64,000 nt of DNA from Takakia lepidozioides (GCA_030704615.1 CM060733.1:25420001-25484000); one strand, 5' to 3'. Positions 24,581 through 36,255 are shown, counted from the stretch's first letter. Numbers and translations: made by a program. Notes: generated by a model from the letters alone, not told the origin.

Positions 24581-25210
24581 GACACCACATCTCGTTCAGC
24601 CATATTGTTGAACACTCACTTGGCATCCTCAATGCACCTACATTTGGCATACATGTCCACCAGGGCAGGGTTCAGAATGACATCTGGTACAAATCCAGCT
24701 TTGACAATGTCACCATGGACCTCTTTCCCCTTTTCCAGAGCTCCCAGCCTTGCACACGCATTGCAAACAGTACAAACAAACGTGATGTGGTTGGGCTTCA
24801 CCCTTCGCGCAACAGTTGCTCATAGATCTCCAAAGCATTCCTACCACACCCATCCTTGGTAAATCCTGCCAACATTATATTCCACGTGATCAATGATCGT
24901 TGAGGCACTCTGTGGAAAACTTGATGAGCATCCACGATGCTCCCATACTTAACATACATGTTGACTTGAGGGTGTTGAGTAGAAAAACATTTGGCATGAA
25001 TCCACTTTGGATAATGTGAGTGTGCACCTGATTCCAACTTCTAGACCTATCTTGATGCACTTAAGCAAGAGACAGACATACGTATTTGAGTCTACTGAAT
25101 GCCTCGTTGGTTTAAAGTCTGTAGAGCCTCTGACAGTCTGCCTGCCTCGCAAAGCATCTTTACATGTCCAGCAGAAGAGGCATTGTGGACTCCCTCTCTT
25201 GATCATCTTT
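24556..25210 (-). pseudogene. PPR (PLS-type) gene fragment
   Basis: Minus-strand frames spell recognisable pentatricopeptide repeats: DSNTYVCLLLKCIKIG near 25090, VNMYVKYGSIVDAHQVF near 24940, VPQRSLITWNIMLAGF, then KPNHITFVCTVCNACARLGALEKGKEVHG near 24780 and VDMYAKCRCIEDAK near 24625. Frame changes near 24990 and 24800 and the junction with the acidic frame at 24556 show it is broken. PPR proteins bind organelle RNA; this fragment has no E or DYW domain. Confidence 0.75.
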
Positions 25211-25227
25211 CAGAAGCTGTGGTCATG

Positions 25228-26620
25228 GTTAAGGTGCCTGATTTTATCAACTGTGTCGGTGCAGCTGCTACCTTTAATTGACCATCTACCCATGCAGGTT
25301 TCTTGTAGCTATTGATCCACATGGAATTGGATGAACCTGGACCCACACTCTATTTCTGCTCCTTCAGCTATCCATGCCTCTGCACAAATCATGCATATTG
25401 CATCCTTGTCTTGCTGCTAGCACCTGACAATGACAGCTTAGATTTATTCTAGGAAACACCCAACTCTACTTATCACACTAGTTCCTATGGCCAATTGCAT
25501 CTGCTACTCTCTGTAATCCAACAGGCATTTGAATCAGGCATTTGAATCACCTTTTTGTCTCAATTGTCCCGCCATTGACCGGGGTTAGAAAAGTATCAGA
25601 ATTCAACATGAAAATTTAGGGCCAATTCTGATAAGAGGGAAAAACAGGGTGAAATGTGTTGAAGAAGGTTCCTTCATTAGTAGTGCCTGATTTTATCAAT
25701 TGAGCCGCTGGTGCTACGGCTTCCAGTTCACCATCTACCCATGCAGGTTTCGTATAGCTATCCTTCCACAGGGAATTATAGGTAATCTAGAGCTTGAAAT
25801 TCGACCCTCTTGGATGAATCTGGACCCACACTCTATCCCTGCTACTTCAGCTATCCAGACCTCTACACAAATCATGCACACATCCTTACCTTGCTGCTAG
25901 CAGCTGACAATGACAGCCTAGAATTGTTCCAGCAAGCACCCCAACCCTACTAACTTATAGCTGTAGTGTCCAAAGCCATGTCTGTTTCTAGAAAATTGTC
26001 TGATCATGAAAATGAAATTAGGCAGAAAACTTCCCTGGACTTGTTTCCAGTCTGTGACATAGGGAAGGACATCATGGATGAGGTCCCTCAATGGTCTACC
26101 CACTCTCGACACCAGATTAAATTTAAACTCAGGGCAGGAATCCTACCTTTGAATAGCAAACAGAAGCAGAGAGGAAAGGGAGAGTGCAATTGCACCCATA
26201 TATGTTAATTGTTTTTGGATACTTTTCTGTTGTCACATTGGCAGTTGCATGTCAAAGTCACTCCAAACAAGATTCACTCAACCAGCTAACTTACAGAATT
26301 CAACGTGGAAATTTAGGGCGGATTCTGATAAGAAGGAAAAACAGGGTGAAATCTGTTGAAGAATGTGTCTTTATTAGTAGTGCCTGATTTTATCCATTGT
26401 GGCGCTGCTGCTGCGGCTTCCAGTTGACCATCTGTTTCTTGTAGCTATCCTCCACAGGGAATCATAGGTAATCTGGAGCTTGAAATCCGGGCCTCTTGGA
26501 TGAATCTGGACGCACAATCTATCCCTGCACTCGAGCTCCTTCAGCTATCCATGCCTGTGTACAAATCGTGAATACATCCTCAGCCTTGCTGCAGCTAGCA
26601 GCTGACACTGATGCCCTAAC
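25228..26620 (+). repeat. Three diverged copies of a ~220-bp repeat with linked spacers
   Basis: Each copy starts GTGCCTGATTTTATC, at 25228, about 25682 and about 26381, and ends near TGCTAGCAGCTGACA. In between they share GACCATCTACCCATGCAGGT and CTTCAGCTATCCA boxes. A separate box (TTAGGGCCGATTCTGATAAG, then GGTGAAATGTGTTGAAGAAG) precedes the second and third copies at about 25612 and 26310. Both boxes recur near 56040-56215. No coding potential was recognised. Confidence 0.7.
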
Positions 26621-26759
26621 CCTACCTACAGTAACATGTCAAAATCACTCCAAAACCACCATAGATCCACCAACGAGCTTCTCCTAATCTATGTTATCTA
26701 TTTTTGGATACTTTCCTGCACCACAGATCCACCCAATGAGCTAACTTACAGAATTCAAT

Positions 26760-27660
26760 ATGCGTCTCAGGGCCGAGTCTGATGAGAGGGTAAAATAGGC
26801 AAAAATAGGTTGAAGAAGAAGGTGCTCTCACCACATTGTCGACCTTGACCTCATGTCATGACCCATGGAGGATTTGACAGACCATTAACCAAAGAACTTA
26901 TTGTGTGTGCTGCTTGTGTCCATCGTCAGGAACTGTTGGATTGGTTTGTGAGAACCACCACGGTGCAACTGAGCAGGCAGAGATTGAAACACGGCCTGCT
27001 AAGACCAAGCTCGATCTCTCCCAAGAACCTTATAAACATCAGGAAAAATACCAAATCATGGTACTAACAGGTACCAACAGCCCACATTTGCAGGATGGAC
27101 AAACTTCTTCACATCGTACATTAAGACAAAGCCACACCTTGCGATTACGGTTGTCGCACCATAGTGAAGGATCTTAAAAAAACTCATGCCAGCTCTGCTC
27201 CGTGCTGCAAATTCAGGGCCGAGTCTGATGAGAGGGCAAAACAGGCTGAAAGAGGTCGAAGAAGGTGCCCTCACCACATTGTCCTCGACCTTGTGTCATG
27301 ACCCATCAAGGATTTGACTGACCACCTCTTGTGTGTACTGCTTGTGTCTGTAGTTAGGTAATGTTGGATTGGTCTGCGAGAACCACCACGGTGCAGCTGA
27401 GCGGGCGGAGATTGAAACACGTCCTGCTAAGACCAAGCCGACTCTCCCAAGAACCTTGTAAACATCAGGAAGAATACCAAATCATGGTACTAACGGGAGC
27501 CAAGTGCCTACATTTGCAAGATGGACAAACATCTTCACATCGTACATTAAGAAAAGCCACACCTTGTGATTGTGGTTGTCCACCCAAGCTATGCATATCC
27601 TGTAGATCCTCCCACGCAAACTCAGCAAAATGATCAAGTCCCATAACTTACTCATCGCTG
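26760..27660 (+). repeat. ~450-bp tandem duplication
   Basis: The units at about 26760-27210 and 27215-27660 align over most of their length. Shared blocks include GGGCCGAGTCTGATGAGAGGG, GAACCACCACGGTGCA, GATTGAAACACG, TACCAAATCATGGTACTAAC and TTGTCCACC/TTGTCGCACC. Short frames in them are not conserved between the copies. The GGGCCGA(G/T)TCTGAT box links this duplication to the neighbouring three-copy repeat. Confidence 0.75.
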
Positions 27661-27738
27661 AACGCAATCCCGCAACCCTAAATCCATTTTGAATTATTTG
27701 GATAAATGTATCGTAGATGGATAGATTTTGGGGGTTTT

Positions 27739-28016
27739 CCATCAATCCATCCATCCATCCATTTAGTTTTCCGTTCATCCAATAGTTGCCAGCAAGGCGT
27801 TTGCTTTATCATTCATTCATACGTTCATCCAGTGCACAAAAATTATATTTCATACGTTCATCCAATAGTTGCCAGCAATGCGTTTGTTTATCATTCGTTC
27901 AGATAATTCAGTTGCTCTGTTTCACTAACCTTTCATACGTTCATCCAATAGCTGCCAGCAAGGCATTTGTTTATCATTCGTTCAGATAATTCAGTTGTTT
28001 TGTTTCACTAACCTTA
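27739..28016 (+). repeat. (CCAT)n and ~84-bp minisatellite
   Basis: A CCATCCATCCAT tract at 27742-27764 leads into units with CATACGTTCATCCAATAGTTG, then CCAGCAA(G/T)GCGTTTG, then TATCATTCGTTCAGATAATTC. Their starts lie near 27770, 27852 and 27935. The last two units are nearly identical over 85 bases. Confidence 0.85.
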
Positions 28017-28190
28017 ACCAGCACACGATTAGTTTACTAATAATGTGCTGGGATAGTGAAAAAATAGTTAAATGTTTTACTTCTTATTATCCACGTATAT
28101 ATTGTTATATATAGTTTATATATTGTGATTACAAGTGCCATTGCTTAACTGATTGTCTCAGTCAGCTCATTTTAGGTAGTCAAAGTCTCT

Positions 28191-28340
28191 CACTACAATC
28201 AAAAATTTCGCGGTTGTCTAGCACCTCAAATATTTTAATGTAAACTTTGACTGCAAAATGGTTGGAACAGTCGAAAGTGACAACAGTCAACGCTAGCGTC
28301 AAACTAAATCGTCGAAATTACATAGGTGTGTGTTGTAGTG
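28191..28340. mobile_element. Possible 150-bp CACTA-like MITE
   Basis: The stretch starts CACTACAATCAAAAATTTCG and ends GTGTTGTAGTG, so the outer 8 bases CACTACAA/TTGTAGTG are perfect inverted repeats; ATTTCG also recurs inverted inside. No 3-bp target duplication is evident, so the call is tentative. Confidence 0.35.
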
Positions 28341-28469
28341 TTCCCCAACATGTTTATATAGGATCTTAGTGTTTATCTCTTATCCATCCAAGGACCAATT
28401 AGATTAGACGGCCACTCCCTTAAGATCTGTGGCCCACTGTGTTTACTTCACTTCAGTCAATCTGTTCTA

Positions 28470-28610
28470 CACATAGATGCAGAAAAGTAGAGTGGATCAG
28501 GAAGAAAGGGAGGAACTAAAACCACAAGATCCACGAAAGTGTAGGTTTATCAATGTTGGACGGATATAGGGTCATCAGGATGACAGCAGTATAGCAACCC
28601 GGATATGGAC
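28470..28610 (+). repeat. Dispersed repeat, copy at 28.5 kb
   Basis: The segment (ACATAGATGCAGAAAAGTAGAG to AGCAACCCGGATAT) recurs at about 51990-52115. In both places it stands a few hundred bases before a SINE-like element and the TTTACCCTGACTTCT repeat, so a longer composite was copied. Confidence 0.75.
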
Positions 28611-28649
28611 TAGGTAGCCAAGGAGGCGAGACGGCGAGACCAGCTTGGG

Positions 28650-28935
28650 GGTGTAGCCAGACACCAGGGAATCCCTCAACGTGGTAATTCCAGCTTAGTG
28701 TCCGGCTACACCCAGTAGCGGTAATGTTGAGGGATTCCCTGTTGTCCGGCTACACCGGCATAACGGTAGTGTTGAGGGATTCACTGGTGTCCGGCTACAC
28801 CCCGTAGCGGTAATGTTGAGGGATTCCCTGTTGTCCGGCTACACCGGCGTAACGGTAGTGTTGAGGGATTCTCTGGTGTCCGGCTACACCCCGTAGTCGG
28901 TCAAGCCTCCCCGTCTACCGGACATAACAGAGATT
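28650..28935 (+). repeat. GGCTACACC minisatellite array with an inverted first unit
   Basis: About five units of roughly 45-50 bp run GTCCGGCTACACC, then GTAGCGGTAATGTTGAGGGATTC, then CTG(T/G)TGTCC, in two alternating variants. The first unit (GTGTAGCCAGACACCAGGGA, 28651-28670) is in reverse orientation. The array closes with GTCTACCGGACATAAC as at 19815-19832. Confidence 0.85.
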
Positions 28936-29124
28936 TCTGGACGTATTGAGTAGTAGAGCTGGCGGTGGTGGGTTACGACGGGTGACAGGCCTGTCTAGGA
29001 TAAATGTAGCTGCCACGTAGGCAAAATGCCTCCAAACCTCGGTTATGATCAAGGTATCCGGACCCCAAACCAGCATTTTTTCGGACCGGGCTTAGATGCA
29101 TAACCAGAGGACATGAAAATGTGA

Positions 29125-29415
29125 TTTTTTTTTTTTTTAACCTGGTGTAATTACCGGCAGATCTCCTACCAATAACTAATAGATATTTGCTGTAAAATTA
29201 ATAACCCGGGTTTGTCATGTTGGTAATACCCGGAACCCGAATACTACAAAAAGTTCTTCGTCCGACACTGGTATATGTCATATCTCCGAGAGCAGGACAA
29301 TTTGGACTAATGCAATTGCCACCTAGAAAATACCACACCCGACAAGTAACAAGATTTGACCCCAGAATCATATGGGTGGCACGGTAGTGCACTTAACCAA
29401 CTGAGCTACTCACTG
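29125..29415 (-). mobile_element. tRNA-derived SINE-like element
   Basis: On the minus strand the head near 29415 holds a clean A box (TAGCTCAGTTGGTTAAGTGC) and a degenerate B box (GGGTCAAATC) near 29355. The body contains TTATTTTACAGC and CCGGTAATTACAC and ends at the T run 29127-29140, an A tail on this strand. The same body and head occur at 52150-52518. Confidence 0.55.
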
Positions 29416-29419
29416 TTGG

Positions 29420-30540
29420 TGATACAAACTTTCATGCAAACATGCAAACATAGCTTTCAAGCAATCATTTTGGATGTGCATTCATTAAGGAACTTCCATA
29501 ATATGTACTCCATTAGATCTTTCTTGCCGGCAAGGGACGCATACAATGATGGTTTCTCCTTTGAATCATATTAAACATGGTTTTTCCTTTAGTTGAAATA
29601 GAAAAAAAAAACTATGAATGGGCCGGACCTGCCCGGACCTGATTGAAATTCAAGAGGCCAACTTACCAGATCCGGAGGGTAAGTTAAAACGTTAATAGCC
29701 ATATATCCACCCAATACATATGACTTGAGACAATATTGCAAGACAAACAGTACTAAGCATGAGACATACTACTGAGTGACAAACTAAAAAGACAAGCTAC
29801 AACAGCTTTCCCTAAAGAATAGGCAGCAGCTAGCCCATTCCACATTACATAATGATCCTCATATAGTAAGCTGAAAGACAAATAAAAAGTTAATTGTTGC
29901 ATTAGCGTCTTTTCTGCTTGATTCCGCTGCTGTTACGTAGTTTATGATTTCACCTGTCCGTTGTTCCGTGGTCTCTTCATGGTTCATGCCTACCTTTGTG
30001 GGTCGTTTATTGCCATCCTTTGCTCTCAGGCATGCAAGTTTTACCCTGACTTCTAGCACTTGCTGCCTATTCCGGGTCAAGGGTTTGTCCTTCGCCTTTG
30101 TGTGTGTTTTTGCCTCTATTGCTCTATGAGGGTTTTCCCTCCTTTATAAAATGTGATCTTCCATTAAAATAATAAGAATAAGAGATATATAATGTTCGTT
30201 ACCAGCATTGCAAAACAAAACAAGAATAAAATATTAACCCTGTTCATCTTTAAAGAAGGAAAAAAAAAAAAAAAAAAAAAAGGACAAAAGGGTGGACTCT
30301 CCTATGTGCAGCTCTTTCCAGATCTGCCGAACGGCGGCGGAGGGAATGTATCAAAGTCTTCGAACTCTCCTGGGGTAAGGGCGGCATCCTCGGCACCCGC
30401 ACTTCAGACACACACTTTCACTGGCAAGATAGCCTCCCCCCTATGGGAAATCGCTAAACTGGCCTATGACCGTTATAGTTCCTATGACCGATCACCTCAT
30501 AACTGCTTGGGTCACGCCGCATGAGCTACCATTGTTGGGC
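29420..30540 (+). repeat. Dispersed repeat block, also at 52.5-53.3 and 61.1 kb
   Basis: No gene is visible. The part at about 29860-30180 (ATGCAAGTTTTACCCTGACTT and flanks) is repeated at 52790-53060 and, shortened, at 37825-37916. The part at 30290-30440 (CTTTCCAGATCTGCCGAACG to ACACACTTTCACTGGCAA) is repeated at 53150-53285 and, in part, at 61095-61185. A poly-A tract lies at about 30251-30282. Confidence 0.7.
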
Positions 30541-30604
30541 CCAAGACCGCTCATTTTTGCCACTTGGCAAACAGTTGTTTGATAGACCCATAAATGTGAT
30601 TGCC

Positions 30605-30850
30605 AAGCATTAGATGGGGCCTGGAGTTGAATGCGAGGGAGCCGGTTTAGCCAGCGTGGACCCCCCGACACCCCCTGCCCACCCCCACCTCCATCGCCCG
30701 CACACTGCCGCGCGGCACGCCCTCCCGCGCCTCATGTGCCCGCTGCGGGGACATGACGCATGCCCTGGCCATGCCCTCTCCCACATCCCCATCCCGCCTC
30801 CCATCCTGCCTTCATGCCTGCCGTCGTCCTGCATCCAACATAGTACATGC
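30605..30850. repeat. Left arm of a large inverted repeat (GC-rich)
   Basis: From ATTGCCAAGCATTAGATGGG onwards this sequence is the reverse complement of 37366-37605, with a few gaps. It is C-rich and contains CATGACGCATGCCCTGGCCAT. The two arms enclose about 6.5 kb with two convergent PPR remnants. Confidence 0.85.
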
Positions 30851-30929
30851 TATCCCAAGCATACATCATGCATTCATGAAATTATGCATGATTCGAAAAT
30901 TATTCTGACAGGTATTCAAATTTCAAATG

Positions 30930-32823
30930 GTAAATCTGAGCAAAGGACTTGACGTTCAGATGTATGCCACGTCATCACATACATGGCCACCCCAATCGAG
31001 GGTTTTGCTACCCTCATCGTGCATTTCCTCGTACAGCGGTTGTCTCCATGCTTTCCAAACGCGTCCCTACGCAACGAGGGCATTCACATTCCATGGACCG
31101 CGATGGAATGGTGTCATGGAACGCGATGATCACAGAATATGCACAACACGGTCTGGGATGGAGGCTTTGGAGACCTATGAGCAAATATCAATACCAACCA
31201 TATCACGTTTGTTTGCATTTGCAATGCGTGTGCGAGCCTTGCAGCCTTGGAAAAGGGCAAAGAGGTTCATGGTGATATCGTCGAAGCTGGAATAGTACCA
31301 GACGTCATTCTGAACACTGCCCTGGTGGACATGTATGCCAAATGTGGGAGCATTGAAGATGCATTGAGCAAATGATGTGGGAAAGGGTGAAGCCCGACCG
31401 CATCACGTTTGTTTGTGTTTGCAAGGCATGTGCAAGCTTGGCAGCTCTCGAAAAGGGCAAAGAGGTCCATGGTGACATCGTCAAAGCTGGAAGTGTACCA
31501 AATGTTATTCTGCACAGTACCCTTGTGGACGTGTATGCCAAATGTGGGAGCATTGAAGATTCAAAGGGAGTGTTGACACTACGGCTGAACGTGATGTGAT
31601 GTCATGGAACGCAATGATTGCAGGATATGCACAGCAGGGCGCGAGACTGAGGCTTTGTAGACATATGAGCAAATGATGCAGGAAGAGGTGAAGCCCAACC
31701 ACATCACGTTTTTTTGTGTTTGCAATGCATGTGCAAGGGTGGCAGCCTTGGAAAAGAGCAAAGAGGTCCATGGTGACATCGTCAGAGCTGGTATTGTACC
31801 AAATGTCACTCTAAATAATGCCCTCGTGGACATGTATGCCAAATGTGGGAGCATGGAGGATGCAAAGGGAGTGTTCAACAATATGGCCGATTGAGATGTG
31901 GCGTCCTGGAATGCTATGACTGCAGGATATGCCCAGCATGGTTGTCACAGGGAAGCCCTGCAACTATATTATGAAGGAATGCAAACGGAAAGCTTTAAGC
32001 TGGACAATATCGCCTTTATATGTTTTCTCTCTGCATGTAGCCACACTGGCCTACTGGATGAAGGAAGACACAACTTTGATTCCCTGAGTCAACATCATGA
32101 TGTCTCTCCGACAGTAATGCACTTTGGCCGCATGGTGGACCTTCTTGGACATATGGGGCAATTGGATGAGGGAGAGGAGCTATTGACAAAATGCCAATGA
32201 AACCAAATGCTATGGTTTGGAGGGCCTTGCTTGGTGCCTGCAGAATCCATGGTAATGTGGAGATGGATGAACGTGCAGCAACATCTATTCTCAAGTGGGA
32301 CGAACAGGATGCCGCGACTTATGTGTTGCTATCAAACATCTATGCTGCAGCTGGCCGGTGGGACGATAGTGCAAAGACACGAAAAATGATGAAGGTCAGA
32401 GGGGCTAGAAAGGAGCCAGTTCACTGTTGCATTGAGGTTGGCAACAGGGTGCACACCTTTGTTGTAGATGACAAATTGCACCCAAAAATTAAGGAAATCC
32501 ATGCTCAGCTGATAAGATTGTCTGGACAGATGAAGGAGGCAAGGTATGTGCCTGACACACGCTTTGTATTGCATGATGTGGGGGAGGAGAAAAAGGAATT
32601 TTCTCTTTGCCACCACAGTGAGAAGTTGGCCATTGGTTTTGGGCTGATCAGCATAGCCCCTAGGAGTACGCTCCGGCTCATCAAGAATCTTCGGGTGTGT
32701 GGTGACTGCGACACCTCCACCAAGTTCATTTCAAAGATTGTTGGCCACGCAATTGTTGTACGGGATGCTAACCGCTTTCACCACTTTGAAGATGAGTTTT
32801 GTTCTTGCGGGGATTACTGGTGA
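30930..32823 (+). pseudogene. PPR-DYW gene, broken repeat region with intact E/DYW end
   Basis: PLS-class PPR-DYW proteins select and deaminate cytidines in organelle transcripts. Here three successive PPR modules of about 305 bp (KPDRITFVCVCKACASL near 31390, KPNHITFFCVCNACARV near 31690 and the preceding one near 31190) are linked by frameshifts. A TGA at 31892-31894 replaces the Arg of the AERDV motif. A one-base frame change lies near 32190. From there a frame of about 210 codons (32191-32823) is undamaged: MPMKPNAMVWRALLGACR, the E/E+ region, then the DYW deaminase with the HSEKLA zinc/catalytic site, CGDC, HHFEDEFCSCG and the terminal Asp-Tyr-Trp. The 5' end is not identified. The intact C-terminus could in principle be expressed alone, but the gene as a whole is dead. 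Confidence 0.8.
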
Positions 32824-32842
32824 AATAGTTTTTTCTGGAAAA

Positions 32843-32972
32843 TTGTGGTGACTGCCACACCTCCACCAAGTTCATCTCAAAGATTGTTGGCCGCGCAATT
32901 GTTGTATAGGATGCTAACCGCTTTCACCACTTTGAAGATGGGGTTTGTTCTTGTGGGGATTACCGGTGAAAC
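32843..32972 (+). repeat. Tandem partial duplication of the DYW coding end
   Basis: Bases from about 32846 repeat the last ~125 bases of the DYW frame (32699-32823): GACTGC(C/G)ACACCTCCACCAAG through to GGGGATTAC(C/T)GGTGA. The second copy has TAG in place of a sense codon near 32908 and Arg instead of the final Trp. It lies downstream of the true stop. Confidence 0.85.
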
Positions 32973-34289
32973 AATTTTCTCTGGGAAGATGCAAGTGTCT
33001 TGCTTCATTCATTGATCTATGTAGCTACTCAGTTCATCCACCATTTCTGGAGCAGATTGACCATGATGTACTGGTTGAGGGCATTTCCTGTTGCATAAAT
33101 GGTAGTGGGGTAGGTGAAGTCAGCCCATACTTGCACTTGATTGGAGCAGGTAATGAGGAAAGGAGGGATTTCGACTGACTCTGGTGATAGTGGAAGGAAA
33201 TCAGCGTGCTGTGCTAATTTTGGTGTGGGTGGTGGACCCTCTCCAAAGCTTGAAGATGAAAGTGAATACAATTCGTAATGAGCTTGATTAGAGGGACATC
33301 CCTATGCACAAGTTTGTTCAGCATTTTAAATTTGGACATGTTTGTATTACGGTGCTGCGTCAGATAGAGCTCTTGATTAACTTGCATGAATGTTGTCGAA
33401 AGCTAGTCTTCATTCACCAAGATCCAATTCCATGGTGGCCTGAAACTTCGCATAGTGATTGTAAAGAACTTGAGATATTGATCTCAAACAAGCGGCAAGA
33501 TCTCCTAAATATCCAATAGCCACATCACGAAAAACAAACCTCTTTTTCTAAATCTCTTGCTTCCAGTAACTGTCCAATATCTCAAATTTGGACCCAAAAA
33601 CTTATGGGTGAATCTCTTGATCCATCATGTTGGTTCAATTCATATTAATACAATTACACCAAAATAATGGATATGACTAATGAGAGGGAGATGTCAACTA
33701 CTCCTCTTTTGGCTGTGACGGCATTGTCACAACAAGACTCCACTTTGCCTTGTGATGTGGTGTGACGCTCAACTCTTGTGCTAAGGGTGGGATTTGTTAC
33801 ACCCAGGATCACCCTGGTTATGCAAAGGCAAGGCACAACTACCCAACCAAGCATGACTACAGATCATATAACAAATACCTTTCCCAGGTAGAGTGAAGAT
33901 CATTCCCACAAAGGAGACTCTGCCTGGCTTCCTGTTGGTAAGGAAAATGTTTGCAGTATCTTTCTTTTTCTTGTATGAGATACAATTATGCGATCCAATG
34001 AGAGCCACGTGTCATATCTGTGGTCAAATTGGGAGCTCCACTAGCAATGCAGGCATACACATTCTGTTTGCTAGCATGATCTGATGCCTGTAATCAGATT
34101 GCTTTTGATAATGTGGGTGCAAAGCGCAATCTCGGGCACCTCCTGGTTGGTAGCACAATCAGCTCTTGTTGCGTTGTTATGCCGGGGGGAGGAAATGCCT
34201 TTAAAAGTATGTCATAGTCGACAATCCCAGGGCATTGGCGAATGAACCAAGCAGCTGGATGCTTTTAATGAATGAAGCAAGCCACTCAC
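32973..34289. other. Centre of the PPR palindrome, no gene
   Basis: About 1.3 kb lies between the two DYW ends. I see only short open frames (at most 80 codons) with no domain. It forms the loop of the large inverted structure. Confidence 0.5.
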
Positions 34290-36240
34290 AACATCAATTC
34301 ACTATACCCACAAGAACAAACCCATCTTCAAAGTGGTGAAAGCGGCTGGTATCTTGTTCAACAATTGCTCGCCGAACAATCTTTGAGGTGAACTTGGTGG
34401 CTGTGGCAGTCATCACACATTCAAAGGTTCTTGATGAATCAAAGAGGTGTCCCTGGTGCCGTACTCATCCGCCCAAAAGCAATGGCCACCTTGCTGTGGT
34501 GGCAAAGAGAAATTTCTTTTGCTCCTACATATCATGCAATACAACGTGCATCAGGCACATCCGGCCTCCTTCATGTGCCCAGACAATCTTCTCAGCTCAG
34601 CATGCATTTCCTAATTTGTGGGTACAATTGTCATCTACCACCAAATATGTGGACCCATTTACCAAAGTCAATGGAGCAGCGACCTGGCTGCTTTCTGATA
34701 CCTCTGAATTGCATCATTTTCCTCACCTTTGCAGTATTGTCCCACCTGCCAGCTGCATTATATATAAGTGATATCAATTCATAAGTTGTGGTGTCCTTGT
34801 TGATCCCACTTGAGAATAGATTTTGCCATAGATTGGGCCACCTCCACATTCCCATAAATTCTGCAGGCACCAAGCAAGGCCTTCCACACCACAACATCTG
34901 GTTGGACCGGCATTTTGTTGATGACATCCTCAGCCTCATCCAATCGCACTGCACGACCAAGGAGGTCCACCATGCAGCCAAAGTGCTCCATTGTAGGAGT
35001 CAGGCCATGATCTCGATGCAGGGAATCAAAGTAGTGTCTGCCTTCATCCACTAGACCCTCATGACTATATGCTTGGAGAATACATATAAAAGTGATACCG
35101 TTCGGCGTCAAGCCTTCCTTTTGCATTCCTTCAAATAGTTGCATAGCCTCCTTATGACAACCATGCTGGGCATATCCTGCATCATGGCATTCCATGATAC
35201 CACATTTCGTTCAGTCATACTGTTGAACACTTCATTTGCATCATCAATGCTCCCACATTTGGCATACATGTCCACACGGGAATTGTTAGAATGACATCTG
35301 GTACAATTCCAACTTTCATGATGTCAGCATGGACCTCTCCTTTTCTAGGGCTGCCAGGCACGCACATGCATTGCAAACACAAATGAAGGTGACCTGATCT
35401 GGCTTCACCTCTTTGCCCATCATTTGCTCATAGGTCTCCAAACCCTCCATTCCGCATCCATGTTGGGCATATCCTCCTATCATTGTGTTCCATGACACCA
35501 CATTTCGTTCAACCATTTTGTCAACACTCCCTTTGCATCTTCAATGCTCCCACATTTGGCGTACATGTCCACGAGGGTGTTGTTCAGAATGACATCTGGT
35601 ACAATTCCAGCTGTCACAATGTCAGCATGGACATCTCTGCCTTTCTTCAGGGCTGCCCTCCCTGCACACGCATTGCAAACGCAAAGGAAAGTGACCTGGT
35701 CTGGCTTCACCCCTTCCCAGATCATTGTTCATAGGTCTCCAAAGCATCCATTCCGCATCCATGTTGGGCATATCATGTGATCATAGCATTCTATGACACC
35801 ACATTACGTTTTGCCATATCATTGTCAAACAGCCCCTTTGCATCCTTGAGGCTCCCACATTTGGCATAAATGTCTACAAGGTTGTTGTTCAGAATGACAT
35901 CTGGTACAATTTCAGCTTTTATGATGTCAGCATGAACCTCTCTGCCATTTTCCAGGGCTGCCAGGGCTGCACAGGCATTGCAAATGCAAAGGAAAGTGAC
36001 CTAGTCTGGCTTCACCCCTTCCTGGATCATTTTCTCGTAGGTCCTCAAAGCCTCCATCCCACACTCATGCTGGGAATATCCTCCAATCATAGCACTCCAG
36101 GAAACCACATATCGTTCAGCCATACTGTTGAACACTCCTTTTGCATCCTTAATGCTCCCGCATTTGGCATACATGTCCACCAGGGTGTTGTTCAGAATGA
36201 CATCTGGGTCAATTCTAGCTTTCATGATGTCAGAATGGAC
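34290..36240 (-). pseudogene. PPR-DYW gene remnant, four repeat modules
   Basis: On the minus strand the remnant reads [16 protein letters not shown] near 36170, KPDQVTFLCVCNACA near 35690, KPDQVTFICVCNACACL near 35400, and then [20 protein letters not shown] down to VWKALLGACRIYGNVEVA near 34850. The module start box recurs at about 36226, 35921, 35622 and 35320, a period of about 302 bp, the size of one P-L-S triplet. Frameshifts separate nearly all modules. The E region continues in another frame (RKMMQFRGIRKQPG near 34710), and the DYW end near 34440-34310 survives only as TKFTSKIV and RFHHFEDGF. It is antiparallel to the + strand copy. Confidence 0.8.
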
Positions 36241-36255
36241 CTCTTTGCCCTTTCC

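Noticed and set aside
30610-30952. Pro/His/Cys-rich frames in the GC-rich inverted-repeat arm
   Set aside because: They are composition artefacts of a C-rich repeat; the partner arm has frame-breaking gaps.
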